Origin: a virus
Strand: one strand, 5' to 3'
IMG/VR virus record: IMGVR_UViG_3300034082_001154
Location: 1 to 46,120 of that record
Length of the DNA: 46,120 nucleotides
The notes beneath the pieces are model-generated. The model did not search any database, was not told the DNA's origin, and saw only the letters and a list, made by a program, of their open reading frames with translations. Of the stretch, positions 24,589 to 32,124 are shown in pieces. Every line of letters starts with the position of its first letter. Positions within the stretch are counted from its first letter, which is position 1. Both the position numbers and the translations under genes were made by a program.

Positions 24589-24695
24589 TATTTTTTATGT
24601 TGTTTTAAAATGTTCATTGCATCGTTTAGCGTACTAATTGTAGCCGCTAACAATATGCAGTTTAGGAATATTAAGCCTATTATAATTTGCTGCAT
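24588..24695 (-). CDS. Tiny single-pass membrane peptide
   Basis: 35 residues: MQQIIIGLIFLNCILLAAT followed by a short polar tail. One transmembrane helix. It begins and ends with TAATG overlaps to both neighbours, an exact fit to the tight operon spacing that strongly supports it as a gene despite its length. Role unknown. Confidence 0.6.
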   Translation of the reverse strand: MQQIIIGLIFLNCILLAATISTLNDAMNILKQHKK

Positions 24696-25105
24696 TATTT
24701 AGCGTTTAGTTTGGTTATGTAATCTTGATATTCGGCTTCGGTGGCTGGCTGCAAATTACAATCTACAAGCCAACTAAATATATTGTGGTCAAACTCACGT
24801 AATAATAAATTACTACCTTCCATTTTCCAAATTACTTTAAATACCCCTACAGGTTTAGAAGATAATAATTTACCTTTTACGTATTCAGGTAGTTCATTTT
24901 TTGATACATGTTCCCACCACTTTAAAGGGCGAAATAAATGCGGAAAATCAGGGCAAAATGTAACCCATCTTTGTGGATTAGTTTCCTCATCATGACCCCA
25001 ACAATCGCCACATAATGCGTGTTGCTTTGGGTATAATATATCCCCTTTGAACAAGTGCGTAAAATGCGGCATCGGTGCTACTACCTCGTATCTGTTATTG
25101 CTCAT
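24695..25105 (-). CDS. Hypothetical early protein
   Basis: 136 residues, with many Trp, His and Cys (CGDCWGHDEE, WVTFCPDFPHLFRPLKWWEHV). The C-x-x-C pair could bind a metal. C terminus EAEYQDYITKL is a common end in short phage proteins of unknown role in Bacteroidota phages. TAATG overlap downstream, 11-nt overlap upstream. No function can be assigned. Confidence 0.65.
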   Translation of the reverse strand: MSNNRYEVVAPMPHFTHLFKGDILYPKQHALCGDCWGHDEETNPQRWVTFCPDFPHLFRPLKWWEHVSKNELPEYVKGKLLSSKPVGVFKVIWKMEGSNLLLREFDHNIFSWLVDCNLQPATEAEYQDYITKLNAK

Positions 25106-25304
25106 TATATTGTGCTTTTAATAGTTCCAAATGTTTAATTGCCTTATCGCTTTCCTCACGTATTACACGTATCATATCGTCTGCTAAGGGTGGCGGTATC
25201 TGCTTAGTTTTACCCTTGCAAATGTCATATACATATTGGGGGTGTACTTTTAGTACCATCTTATCCCATAGCTTGATTGCTTTAAATAGGTCGTTTATTC
25301 TCAT
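25095..25304 (-). CDS. Hypothetical early protein
   Basis: 69 residues, two amphipathic helices: MRINDLFKAIKLWDKMVLKV and DDMIRVIREESDKAIKHLELLKAQ. Basic overall, with the look of a small DNA- or protein-binding helical hairpin. Overlaps both neighbouring genes. No family recognised. Confidence 0.58.
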   Translation of the reverse strand: MRINDLFKAIKLWDKMVLKVHPQYVYDICKGKTKQIPPPLADDMIRVIREESDKAIKHLELLKAQYNEQ

Positions 25305-25506
25305 TAGTTTGTGTATGTTTTAGTGAAGTAATTTTGTTTGCTAAATTTTCCCATGCCTGTTCAGGGGTGTTAAATTTTATAGTTATATCGTCACCGCCCT
25401 TTTTATTTTTTATATAATACTTAAAAGAGTGAGTTCCCGATACGTTGTAATCCCATTCGCAATATGCCATAGGGTACACCGATAGTACCTTTTCTTTCGC
25501 TGTCAT
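25282..25506 (-). CDS. Hypothetical early protein
   Basis: 74 residues beginning MTAKEKVLSVYPMAYCE, a motif I associate with short phage proteins in which (K)E.VL..YP.A.C. is followed by a beta hairpin; here HSFKYYIKNKKGGDD and then TPEQAWENLANKI. A similar opening, VKVLQVYPDAVCKEL, is present in the leftward gene at 38353-38655. Function unknown. Confidence 0.62.
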   Translation of the reverse strand: MTAKEKVLSVYPMAYCEWDYNVSGTHSFKYYIKNKKGGDDITIKFNTPEQAWENLANKITSLKHTQTNENKRPI

Positions 25507-25508
25507 TG

Positions 25509-25760
25509 TTATTGGTTGTATGTTTTGGTGAAGTAATCTTGTGTGTTTCTATACTCTGAAATACCATTGAATGAGATTGCTTTGCTATTTATGCCACCTA
25601 CCTTATAAGCAGTCTCGATTGTTTCACGCTCGTAGGGTAAAAGGTCGGTAAGTATCTGTATTGCTTCATTAAAGCATGTAGCGGCATTATCTACACCGTC
25701 ATAATCTTTTATTTTACTTTGTAGTTGCTCAATAGCCCGTTGTAGTGCTGTATCTGCCAT
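25509..25760 (-). CDS. First gene of the leftward early operon, hypothetical
   Basis: 83 residues, helical, with MADTALQRAIEQLQSKIKD and LPYERETIETAYKVGG. The YERE.I..AY..G segment is typical of small phage proteins of unknown role that sit first in early operons. Its ATG lies about 11 nt after the predicted start site of the leftward promoter, so it should be the most strongly expressed of this operon. Confidence 0.62.
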   Translation of the reverse strand: MADTALQRAIEQLQSKIKDYDGVDNAATCFNEAIQILTDLLPYERETIETAYKVGGINSKAISFNGISEYRNTQDYFTKTYNQ

Positions 25761-25776
25761 GTGTTATAATTTTTCA

Positions 25777-25807
25777 CAAAGATACACTACTTTCCCGAAT
25801 AAACAAA
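25777..25807 (-). promoter_or_regulatory. Leftward early promoter
   Basis: Read leftward: TTTG (25807-25804), 19-bp spacer, TATCTTTG (25784-25777), a perfect consensus. The -33 box lies 22 bp from that of the divergent rightward promoter, with an A/T-rich track between. Confidence 0.85.
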
Positions 25808-25829
25808 TAAAAATATTTTTTTACAAAAG

Positions 25830-25860
25830 TTTGTAGTGTCAAAAAGTATTTGTACATTTG
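25830..25860 (+). promoter_or_regulatory. Rightward early promoter
   Basis: TTTG (25830-25833), 19-bp spacer, TACATTTG (25853-25860), a perfect consensus. Predicted start near 25866, about 17 nt before the first ATG at 25883. Drives the tiny-ORF and replication operon. Confidence 0.87.
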
Positions 25861-25882
25861 CTAAACATTAAACGATAAAAAC

Positions 25883-26011
25883 ATGACAAAAGAAACACAA
25901 AACACAATAGTAGCGGAGATTATTCCGTACGATTTCAGACAGTCAGAACAATACGGCATGAAGCCACAGCCAAATGACGATGATGACGATTACGAAGACA
26001 CAGATAATTAA
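25883..26011 (+). CDS. Small acidic protein, first gene of the rightward operon
   Basis: 42 residues: a polar N terminus (MTKETQNTIVAEIIPYDFRQ) and a strongly acidic tail of Asp/Glu. Small, acidic, first in the early operon and directly behind a perfect promoter: the profile of DNA-mimic or host-takeover proteins (inference only). No family recognised. Confidence 0.6.
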   Translation: MTKETQNTIVAEIIPYDFRQSEQYGMKPQPNDDDDDYEDTDN

Positions 26012-26033
26012 TTTAACCGATAAAAACAACACA

Positions 26034-26195
26034 ATGGCAAACATGGCATACTGTAGGTTTGAGAATACCTACAACGATTTACTAGACTGTTACGAACACT
26101 TTGAAGAGCCAAAAAACGACAGTGAAAAAGAGTACAGATATAAGCTACTGAAATTAGCAAAACAAATTGTAAACGAATATTCAACAGAAGACTAA
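26034..26195 (+). CDS. Small hypothetical protein
   Basis: 53 residues from MANMAYCRFENTYNDL. Continues DCYEHFEEPKNDSEKEYRYK, then LLKLAKQIVNEY. The pattern MAYCRFENTY.DL.DC.e......(L/S).(E)......L..lA..I.. is familiar from small proteins in Bacteroidota phages. The in-frame ATG at 25974 would overlap the preceding gene and adds low-complexity residues, so 26034 is preferred. Confidence 0.65.
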   Translation: MANMAYCRFENTYNDLLDCYEHFEEPKNDSEKEYRYKLLKLAKQIVNEYSTED

Positions 26196-26206
26196 AACCA
26201 AACAAA

Positions 26207-26449
26207 ATGAGCGCACTAAAAAAACTACTCGATTTCGCAGACCAATTACCTACTAATACAGGGATTGAATTTCTGCAACTGGTACAAGCCTATCAAAAGG
26301 AAATGATAGCCGATAAAATGCAACTAATTGAGGGCTACGAGCGTATTATAAGAGGTACGCAAAACACGCCACCTTATGAAGTTGTCGCAATCGCAGGTAC
26401 AGCAGAAACGTTATTATCTAACCCTTTAAATTCAGTTGAAGGATGTTAG
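26207..26449 (+). CDS. Small hypothetical protein
   Basis: 80 residues, helical: ALKKLLDFADQLPTNTGIEF and KEMIADKMQLIEGYERIIRG. Mildly acidic. Lies in the operon between two tiny genes, overlapping the next by 7 nt. No family recognised. Confidence 0.58.
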   Translation: MSALKKLLDFADQLPTNTGIEFLQLVQAYQKEMIADKMQLIEGYERIIRGTQNTPPYEVVAIAGTAETLLSNPLNSVEGC

Positions 26450-26598
26450 ACCCAAAGAACCCAACAACGGCAGACAGCGCACTAATTATTGCTGCAATAG
26501 TAGTAGTAATGGTATTCGTTATGATTGTGAGAGAAAGCATAACCACTACTAAGCGCAAAAAACAACACAATATTTTTGACGAAACAGATATATACTAA
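26443..26598 (+). CDS. Small single-pass membrane protein
   Basis: 51 residues. A transmembrane segment ALIIAAIVVVMVFVMIV (13-29) followed by basic residues (TTTKRKKQ), so N-out, C-in is likely. Overlaps the preceding gene by 7 nt and ends 1 nt before the next ATG. Role unknown; early membrane peptides of phages can block superinfection or alter host membranes. Confidence 0.58.
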   Translation: MLDPKNPTTADSALIIAAIVVVMVFVMIVRESITTTKRKKQHNIFDETDIY

Positions 26599-26599
26599 C

Positions 26600-26686
26600 A
26601 TGATACCGCAAAACATAGAACTAATAGCCTACACCGTAATGGCACTAATCGGAATTATTTACCTACTAAAAAACGCCACAACATGA
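26600..26686 (+). CDS. Tiny membrane peptide
   Basis: 28 residues: MIPQNIELIAYTVMALIGII then YLLKNATT. One hydrophobic helix. Adjoins the preceding small membrane gene and overlaps the next by ATGA, so a pair of membrane peptides is encoded. Short length keeps confidence modest. Confidence 0.45.
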   Translation: MIPQNIELIAYTVMALIGIIYLLKNATT

Positions 26687-26826
26687 CACGTAAACGCAAA
26701 CACGACCTATTTGTAACATTCCACTACCATACCGCAAGACGCAATAAACGCAAGTACACTAATCTTTTAGCCAACTTTTTAAACCAACTAAAATGCACAT
26801 TTTCAAAGCAATCGAAAACAAATTAA
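26683..26826 (+). CDS. Tiny basic protein
   Basis: 47 residues, very basic (MTRKRKHDLFVTFHYHTARR, then NKRKY). Starts by ATGA overlap with the preceding peptide and overlaps the following gene by 34 nt. Could bind nucleic acid. The long overlap makes coding less certain. Confidence 0.4.
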   Translation: MTRKRKHDLFVTFHYHTARRNKRKYTNLLANFLNQLKCTFSKQSKTN

Positions 26827-27173
26827 CAATAGTTACCACATCAATCGAGCAGCGCAATTTTTTAACGCAAGTACTAGATTACATGGAGCAAGAACCAGCA
26901 TTACCGTTTAATGCTGATAATGATTGTGTGTGTTTATGGCTGGATGATAGCACGTATTTGTATATTTTCACCAAACCTAACGAAGTAACCGACCATATAC
27001 TATTTGCCGACCTAGACCTAACATTCAACATCAAAGAGCTATCCGCAATTTGGGGCAAACATAGCAGCACAGTTCACCAGCTACTTAAACGACCTAACAA
27101 CTGGAAAGCCCACAACATAGCAAGTAAAAATAAATGTGGTAAAGAGATACAAGTTACTTTGAAATTCAAATAA
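26793..27173 (+). CDS. Hypothetical protein with possible HTH C terminus
   Basis: 126 residues. The middle FTKPNEVTDHILFADLDLTF is beta-like, while FNIKELSAIWGKHSSTVHQL (about 89-108) has helix-turn-helix spacing: a helix, a short GKH turn and a second helix with Ser/Thr/His. A regulatory role is possible but not shown. Followed by the promoter of the recombination operon. Confidence 0.55.
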   Translation: MHIFKAIENKLTIVTTSIEQRNFLTQVLDYMEQEPALPFNADNDCVCLWLDDSTYLYIFTKPNEVTDHILFADLDLTFNIKELSAIWGKHSSTVHQLLKRPNNWKAHNIASKNKCGKEIQVTLKFK

Positions 27174-27188
27174 CATTTTGTACATTTA
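27158..27188 (+). promoter_or_regulatory. Promoter before the recombination/replication genes
   Basis: TTTG (27158-27161), 19-bp spacer, TACATTTA (27181-27188), one mismatch. The ATG at 27217 follows after 28 nt. Confidence 0.68.
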
Positions 27189-27216
27189 CACATCGTTAAA
27201 CTAAACACACAAACAC

Positions 27217-28053
27217 ATGAGTACATTAAGAAAAGCCACAAGACAAAAGGCTAAAATCAGATTAGGACTATCAGCCGTAAGCGGTGGTGGTAAAACATTC
27301 AGTGCTATACTTATCGCTAAAGGATTAGCAGGTGGCGACTTGTCAAAGGTAGCTATCATAGATACTGAAAATGGCAGTGCCGACCTTTACGCACATTTAG
27401 GGGATTACAGCGTGTTATCACTTACAGCACCATATACACCCGAAAAGTATATAACCGCCATTAAGGAATGTGAAAATGCTGGTATGGAAGTTATTATAGT
27501 AGATAGCATTACACATGAGTGGGACGGTAAAGGCGGTATATTAGAAATATCCAATAGTATGACTGGTAACAGCTACACTAACTGGGCTAAGATTACCCCA
27601 CGTCATCAGGCTTTCCTAGATGCAATTTTACAGTCCCCTTGCCACATGATTACCACCGTTAGGCGTAAGACTGATTATGAGTTAGTAGATGTGAATGGGA
27701 AAAAAGTACCGCAAAAAGTAGGACTAAAAGAGGTTACTAGAGAAGGTTTTGAATACGAGTTGACTTGTAACTTAGAACTTGACACAAAACACAGTGCAAC
27801 AGTTAGCAAAGACCGTACAGGTTTATTCGATGCAAATATTCCATTTATGCCAAGTGAGGAAACTGGCAGAATGATACTAGAGTGGTGTAATAGTGGTGTG
27901 ATACTACCTGAAGTAACACTAGAACAAAAGATACAACGATGCAACACAATCGAAGGTTTATCCATGCTATTTGCAGCAAATACAGACCTTAGTGATGATA
28001 TGAAACAACTATTTTCAGAACGCAAACAAACTATACTAAATGCACACAAATAA
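27217..28053 (+). CDS. RecA-fold ATPase, Sak4-like / AAA_24 phage recombination protein
   Basis: 278 residues. Walker A SAVSGGGKTFSA (SGGGKT at 22-27), then VAIIDTENGSADLYAHL (the DTE.GSA..Y strand typical of phage AAA_24/Sak4 proteins) and MEVIIVDSITHEWDGKGG as Walker B with its Asp. ITTVRRKTDYEL and REGFEYELTCNLEL (the EYE(F)...l.l motif) complete the family. Sak4 proteins are single-strand-annealing or strand-exchange helpers that work with an SSB; the OB-fold protein at 32566 could be its partner (inference). Overlaps the next gene by 14 nt. Confidence 0.82.
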   Translation: MSTLRKATRQKAKIRLGLSAVSGGGKTFSAILIAKGLAGGDLSKVAIIDTENGSADLYAHLGDYSVLSLTAPYTPEKYITAIKECENAGMEVIIVDSITHEWDGKGGILEISNSMTGNSYTNWAKITPRHQAFLDAILQSPCHMITTVRRKTDYELVDVNGKKVPQKVGLKEVTREGFEYELTCNLELDTKHSATVSKDRTGLFDANIPFMPSEETGRMILEWCNSGVILPEVTLEQKIQRCNTIEGLSMLFAANTDLSDDMKQLFSERKQTILNAHK

Positions 28054-28531
28054 CGAATTATCAGCAACATCAATTTTAAGCCTATTTGAAACCACCAAAG
28101 CCGAGCGTACATCATTTGTACGTTCGGTAATAAACAGCCTAAAAGACGGCATTACAGACCCATTAAAGGTGCATTTACAGGTAAAGAATACAGAGGCTTT
28201 GATTAAGGAACTATCAGAGGATAAAGAGTACAAGGAAATGCTACTTACCCAAGCCGCAAAGCATGGTAAAAACTTTGATTTGCATAACGCTAATTTTCGT
28301 ATTCAAGAGGTAGGAACGAAGTATGATTTTGCACATTGTGGAGATAGCGTGATTGATGGGTTGTATGCAGAAATGGCAGAACTAAAAGCCAAGATAAAGG
28401 AACGTGAGGAGTTTTTAAAATCATTACCGCCTAGTGGATTGGATATAGTGGACAGTGCCACAGGAGAAGTGTCTACACTACTAAAACCAATCAAAACATC
28501 TACTACATCTATTGCAGTTACACTTAAATAA
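28040..28531 (+). CDS. Hypothetical protein with coiled coil
   Basis: 163 residues. An N-terminal helical part (ERTSFVRSVINSLKDGITDP, then LKVHLQVKNTEALIKELSED) and a coiled coil (LYAEMAELKAKIKEREEFLK) ending in a Ser/Thr-rich tail. The block GTKYDFAHCGDSVIDGLYAE is conserved in my memory of similar proteins from Bacteroidota phages, located next to Sak4-like ATPases. Function unknown; probably part of the recombination set. Confidence 0.65.
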   Translation: MHTNNELSATSILSLFETTKAERTSFVRSVINSLKDGITDPLKVHLQVKNTEALIKELSEDKEYKEMLLTQAAKHGKNFDLHNANFRIQEVGTKYDFAHCGDSVIDGLYAEMAELKAKIKEREEFLKSLPPSGLDIVDSATGEVSTLLKPIKTSTTSIAVTLK

Positions 28532-28538
28532 CCCTAAC

Positions 28539-28889
28539 ATGATAATAACAGCAAAATACATAGAAGAGCAGTTTTGGTTGGAGCGCAAATACAAAGGAGT
28601 GCTAACAGTTGAACGAATAGAACAAGTAGTTTGCAGCCATTTTAAGGTGACTATTGAGCAAGTGAAGACAGGTAGCAGACGATACAATATTACAGAATGT
28701 AGGCACTTAATTTGGTACTATTTGCGCACTACAGGAATGACATTGCAAGCGATTACCAATATGTACAATAAGAAAGACCATACAAGCGTAATACATGCAC
28801 TAAATAAGGTTGAAAGGTTACTGCAAAACGATGACGAAATGAAGTACAATATATCAGCAATTAACACACAGCTAAACTTACAAAAATGA
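28539..28889 (+). CDS. Stand-alone DnaA domain IV-like DNA-binding protein
   Basis: 116 residues. The second half matches the DnaA C-terminal domain: SRRYNITECRHLIWYYLR (R....aR...ymlr), TTGMTLQAITNMYNKKDHTSVIHALNKVE (residues 65-92) with the signature DHTSVIHA at 80-87, as in DnaA box-binding D-H-T-T-V. There is no AAA+ domain, so it can bind DNA but not remodel an origin. It may recognise the iterons at 37190-37511, recruit the host's initiator or repress. Start taken at the ATG after the preceding stop. Confidence 0.85.
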   Translation: MIITAKYIEEQFWLERKYKGVLTVERIEQVVCSHFKVTIEQVKTGSRRYNITECRHLIWYYLRTTGMTLQAITNMYNKKDHTSVIHALNKVERLLQNDDEMKYNISAINTQLNLQK

Positions 28890-29278
28890 CTCCCACAAAA
28901 AGAACATACGCAGAAATAGCATTTGATGACTTAATGAATGACCTTAGACGAATACTATACCTTAACACTATTGCATCTTATACGCTTGAATCATTGCGAC
29001 TTAATCCATACCTAATTGAAAGTAAAAGAACTGGTACAGATGATTTGAAAAAAGCTATAAGCAGACAAATAAGCGCAATGGAAATCATAAGAACCGAATT
29101 AAAGTTATTTGGCAATAGTGATAGTTGGCATGTACTAGAACAAGATTATACAAGCGAACGAATAGAAGATATCGGGCTATTACTTGACTTTATTTCGGGT
29201 GTAAAAAATGTAGCTGAAGTAACTAAAGTGCTACAAGAAATATTTAACGAACAACTAAAATCTAATCAAAATGCCTAA
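28886..29278 (+). CDS. Hypothetical protein
   Basis: 130 residues, helical throughout: DDLMNDLRRILYLNTIASYT, LKKAISRQISAMEIIRTELK and a final DIGLLLDFISGVKNVAEVTK. Overlaps the DnaA-like gene by ATGA and the following gene by 8 nt. No domain recognised. Confidence 0.6.
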   Translation: MTPTKRTYAEIAFDDLMNDLRRILYLNTIASYTLESLRLNPYLIESKRTGTDDLKKAISRQISAMEIIRTELKLFGNSDSWHVLEQDYTSERIEDIGLLLDFISGVKNVAEVTKVLQEIFNEQLKSNQNA

Positions 29279-29810
29279 AATTGGACACTTTAAAGTAAAG
29301 GCGGCACGTAACGCATATCATGTAATGGAACACATCGGGGAAGGTAGTTACAAAAAGATTGCCACACTGTATAAGTTTGCGGACACCTTACCATACAGAA
29401 ATAAAAAGTGGATGACACACAACGGTCAACTAAAGTATCGTGATTTTCCCGACCCAAAAGAAAAAACAACAACACCAATTAAAAGCCGTAACATTGCACC
29501 ACCAAAACCAAAAAGAACAAAGGTAGTACAAACGATGGAGTGTAGTTTGGCTGCTAAGGATAAAGCACTACAACGGATTGAAACTAAAGAGGGGATAGTA
29601 ATAGCAGAGCAAAATAGACCGCAAAAAGTAAGGGTGATAGTAGATAGTAAGACTAGCATAATGGTGTACCCTAATGAAGCGGAAAATGCCATAGCAAGGT
29701 TTAATAAAAGGTATCAGCAATCACAAGAACAAAGCCATATCCACCAGCGAAAGCCGATACCCAAAGCAAAGGTTAAACAACAGCAATCAGATTTAATATT
29801 TTATAACTAA
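29271..29810 (+). CDS. Hypothetical basic protein
   Basis: 179 residues. Residues 1-60 (GHFKVKAARNAYHVMEHIGE, then GSYKKIATLYKFADTLPYRN) look folded; from 65 on the chain is Lys/Pro/Arg-rich, possibly disordered (KTTTPIKSRNIAPPKPKRTK), and ends with a basic Gln-rich tail. A nucleic acid-binding role fits composition. No family recognised. Confidence 0.58.
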   Translation: MPKIGHFKVKAARNAYHVMEHIGEGSYKKIATLYKFADTLPYRNKKWMTHNGQLKYRDFPDPKEKTTTPIKSRNIAPPKPKRTKVVQTMECSLAAKDKALQRIETKEGIVIAEQNRPQKVRVIVDSKTSIMVYPNEAENAIARFNKRYQQSQEQSHIHQRKPIPKAKVKQQQSDLIFYN

Positions 29811-29827
29811 ACACACAAATAACACAC

Positions 29828-31354
29828 ATGTTTAATGCAGACTTTTACCCTACGCCAGCCAATGTAATTGAGCAAATGTGTATGGGTGTTACTATTGACG
29901 GCAGCATAGTACTAGAGCCTTCAGGCGGTGCAGGTCATATAGTTGACTACCTGAAATCAAGTGGAGCAAAACAGGTTATATCATGTGAGAAACATAACGA
30001 TTTACGTAGCATATTAATGCGTAAATGCAAGGTAATTTCAGATGATTTCCTGACCGTACAGTCAAGCGACATAAGCCACATTAATTTAATAATTGGCAAT
30101 CCACCATTTAGCAGAGGCGATGAGCATATATTACACGCTTACAAAATAGCCCCAGCAGGTTGCACAATAGTAATGCTATGCAACTACGAAACGTACAACA
30201 ACAGCTACAGTGCCACACGTAAGGAACTACGCACCATTATTGATACCTACGGCAGTTGCACCAATATAGGCGAAGCGTTCACCACAGCAGAGCGCACAAC
30301 CTACACTAAAGTTGGATTAATACGCATACACAAGCAAGGTGAAAGCAAAGCAGAATTTGAGGGGTTTTTTATGGAAGATGAGCCAGCAGAGGCACAAGGA
30401 AATGGCATAATGCCTTACAACTTTGTACGTGATTTGGTTAATCGTTATGTATCAGCAGTACAGTTATATGATAAGCAGTTACAGATAGGTGCAGAAATGA
30501 ATGAGTTAACAAGTTCATTTTTCACAAGTAAACTTTCATTTACATGCCAAAAAGATAGCCTGCCAGTAATGCGCAATGATTTCAAAAAAGACTTACAAAA
30601 ATCAGCGTGGCAATGGGTATTTACCAAAATGAATATGCAAAAGTATTCTACTACAGGGCTAAAGAGTGATATTAATAAGTTTGTGGAGCAACAAAGCGAA
30701 GTACCTTTCTCTATGCGTAACATCTATAAGATGATAGAAATAGTGATAGGTACTACAGGCAATAGAATGGATAGGGCTATCATTGAGGTTTTCGACAAAC
30801 TAACAGAACACTATAGCGAAAACAGGTATAATGTAGAAGGATGGAAAACTAACAGCCACTACCTAGTAAATGAAAAGTTCATCATGCCTTATGGAGTTAA
30901 CAGGGGTTGGAGCGGTGAAATAGAATTTAGGTGGGGTAGCAAAGGAACGGAGTTAATGGACGATTTGCAAAAGGCTTTATGCTTTATCACAGGCACAAAC
31001 TATGATGACATGTATTCGCTACATAGTGCAGGCAGCCACCGCTACAAAATAGAGATTGATGGCAAGATATTGATGGATAACAGACATAGTCATTTACCCT
31101 ACTTAGAAAGTATAGATATTGCACAGCCGTATGCAGACAGGTTAATTTCAGAGGGTAAAAAGAACGTAAAAGTAATACCACCGATGCAGTGGGGTGAGTG
31201 GACAAAATGGGGATTTTTCGAGATTAAATGTTACAAAAAAGGTACGGTACATTGCAAGTTTATTGATACTGATTTGTGGGCTACCTTTAACCAACATGTA
31301 GCAAGAATAAAGGGCTACCCATTACCCGAAGGAATGAAAAACAAAAAAAAGTAA
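29828..31354 (+). CDS. DNA adenine methyltransferase-like protein with DUF4942 C terminus
   Basis: 508 residues. N-terminal Rossmann methyltransferase: FYPTP...IEQM, VLEPSGGAGHIVDYL (29-43, motif I), ISCEKHNDL, ISDDFLTV and INLIIGNPPFSRGDEH with NPPF at 91-94, the catalytic motif of N6-adenine methyltransferases. The C-terminal half (from about residue 230) matches the DUF4942 pattern: WQWVFTKMNM, KFVEQQSEVPFSMRNIYKM, AIIEVFDKLTEHYSENRYNV and GWKTNSHYLVNEKFIMPYGV. This fusion is common in phages of Bacteroidota and may shield phage DNA from restriction. Confidence 0.87.
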   Translation: MFNADFYPTPANVIEQMCMGVTIDGSIVLEPSGGAGHIVDYLKSSGAKQVISCEKHNDLRSILMRKCKVISDDFLTVQSSDISHINLIIGNPPFSRGDEHILHAYKIAPAGCTIVMLCNYETYNNSYSATRKELRTIIDTYGSCTNIGEAFTTAERTTYTKVGLIRIHKQGESKAEFEGFFMEDEPAEAQGNGIMPYNFVRDLVNRYVSAVQLYDKQLQIGAEMNELTSSFFTSKLSFTCQKDSLPVMRNDFKKDLQKSAWQWVFTKMNMQKYSTTGLKSDINKFVEQQSEVPFSMRNIYKMIEIVIGTTGNRMDRAIIEVFDKLTEHYSENRYNVEGWKTNSHYLVNEKFIMPYGVNRGWSGEIEFRWGSKGTELMDDLQKALCFITGTNYDDMYSLHSAGSHRYKIEIDGKILMDNRHSHLPYLESIDIAQPYADRLISEGKKNVKVIPPMQWGEWTKWGFFEIKCYKKGTVHCKFIDTDLWATFNQHVARIKGYPLPEGMKNKKK

Positions 31355-31357
31355 GAC

Positions 31358-31525
31358 ATGGACTACTCCACACGCCTAACACACTACATCAATATGTACC
31401 TTCGCTATCTTGCAGAGGGCAACATTAAGAAAACAGAATTGTATCGTAAGCGTGTGGAGTTGTTGCTTAATAATCCACCTAAACAAATAAAACTAAATTA
31501 CACCGATGCTGACAATAACGAATGA
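31358..31525 (+). CDS. Small hypothetical protein
   Basis: 55 residues: MDYSTRLTHYINMYLRYLAE then GNIKKTELYRKRVELLLNNP, helical and basic. Ends 20 nt inside the next methyltransferase gene and starts 4 nt after the DUF4942 stop, so it belongs to the operon. No family recognised. Confidence 0.55.
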   Translation: MDYSTRLTHYINMYLRYLAEGNIKKTELYRKRVELLLNNPPKQIKLNYTDADNNE

Positions 31526-32123
31526 AGACAACATGGCTTTAATGGCACGATACCCCGATAAGTATTTCGATTTGGCTATTGTTGACCCTCCGTATGGGTT
31601 GGGTGAAAAGTTAACGCAAGGTGGAACTTGGGCAAAGAAGTGGCAAAAAAAGGGTTCTGACTGGGATTTTATTCCTGACGAAAAATATTTCAAAGAGTTA
31701 TTCAGGGTGTCGGTAAATTGGATAGTTTGGGGAGGTAATTACTTCATTGAACATTTGCCAAACAGTAGGTGCTTTGTAGTTTGGCACAAACCATACATGG
31801 ACGGAATGCACACGATGAGCAATGTAGAATTAGCACTTACTTCTTTTGATAAAAATTCAAAAAAAATATCTTTAAACAAAGATTTAGGAATAGAAGAAAG
31901 GGTACACGTCACACAAAAACCAGTCGCACTTTACAAATGGCTACTTGACAAATACGCAAAACAGGGTGATAAAATACTCGACACACATTTAGGTAGCGGA
32001 AGTATCGCAATAGCTTGCCATGATTACGGATTTGATTTGACAGCTTGCGAATTGGATAAAGAGTACTTTGATGCAGCAATGAAACGAATTAATAACCATA
32101 CCAAACAAATAAAACTATTTTAA
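31506..32123 (+). CDS. DNA methyltransferase (N6_N4_Mtase, DPPY type)
   Basis: 205 residues. FDLAIVDPPYGLG (catalytic DPPYG at 27-31) precedes the SAM-binding motif ILDTHLGSGSIAIACHDYG in the C terminus, which is the beta-class order. HVTQKPVALYKWLL (the KP....l...l motif) sits between them. Probably methylates adenine or cytosine N4 in a short site. No restriction nuclease lies beside it, so it is an orphan methyltransferase likely protecting phage DNA. Confidence 0.9.
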   Translation: MLTITNEDNMALMARYPDKYFDLAIVDPPYGLGEKLTQGGTWAKKWQKKGSDWDFIPDEKYFKELFRVSVNWIVWGGNYFIEHLPNSRCFVVWHKPYMDGMHTMSNVELALTSFDKNSKKISLNKDLGIEERVHVTQKPVALYKWLLDKYAKQGDKILDTHLGSGSIAIACHDYGFDLTACELDKEYFDAAMKRINNHTKQIKLF

Positions 32124-32124
32124 C

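Noticed and set aside
23628-25760. Lysogeny module in the leftward early operon
   Set aside because: No HTH repressor of CI type, integrase or excisionase is visible; the divergent promoters alone are not evidence for lysogeny.
25974-26195. Start at 25974 for the 53-residue gene
   Set aside because: It would overlap the preceding gene and add MTMMTITKTQ-like low-complexity residues; ATG at 26034 has better spacing and a family-like N terminus.
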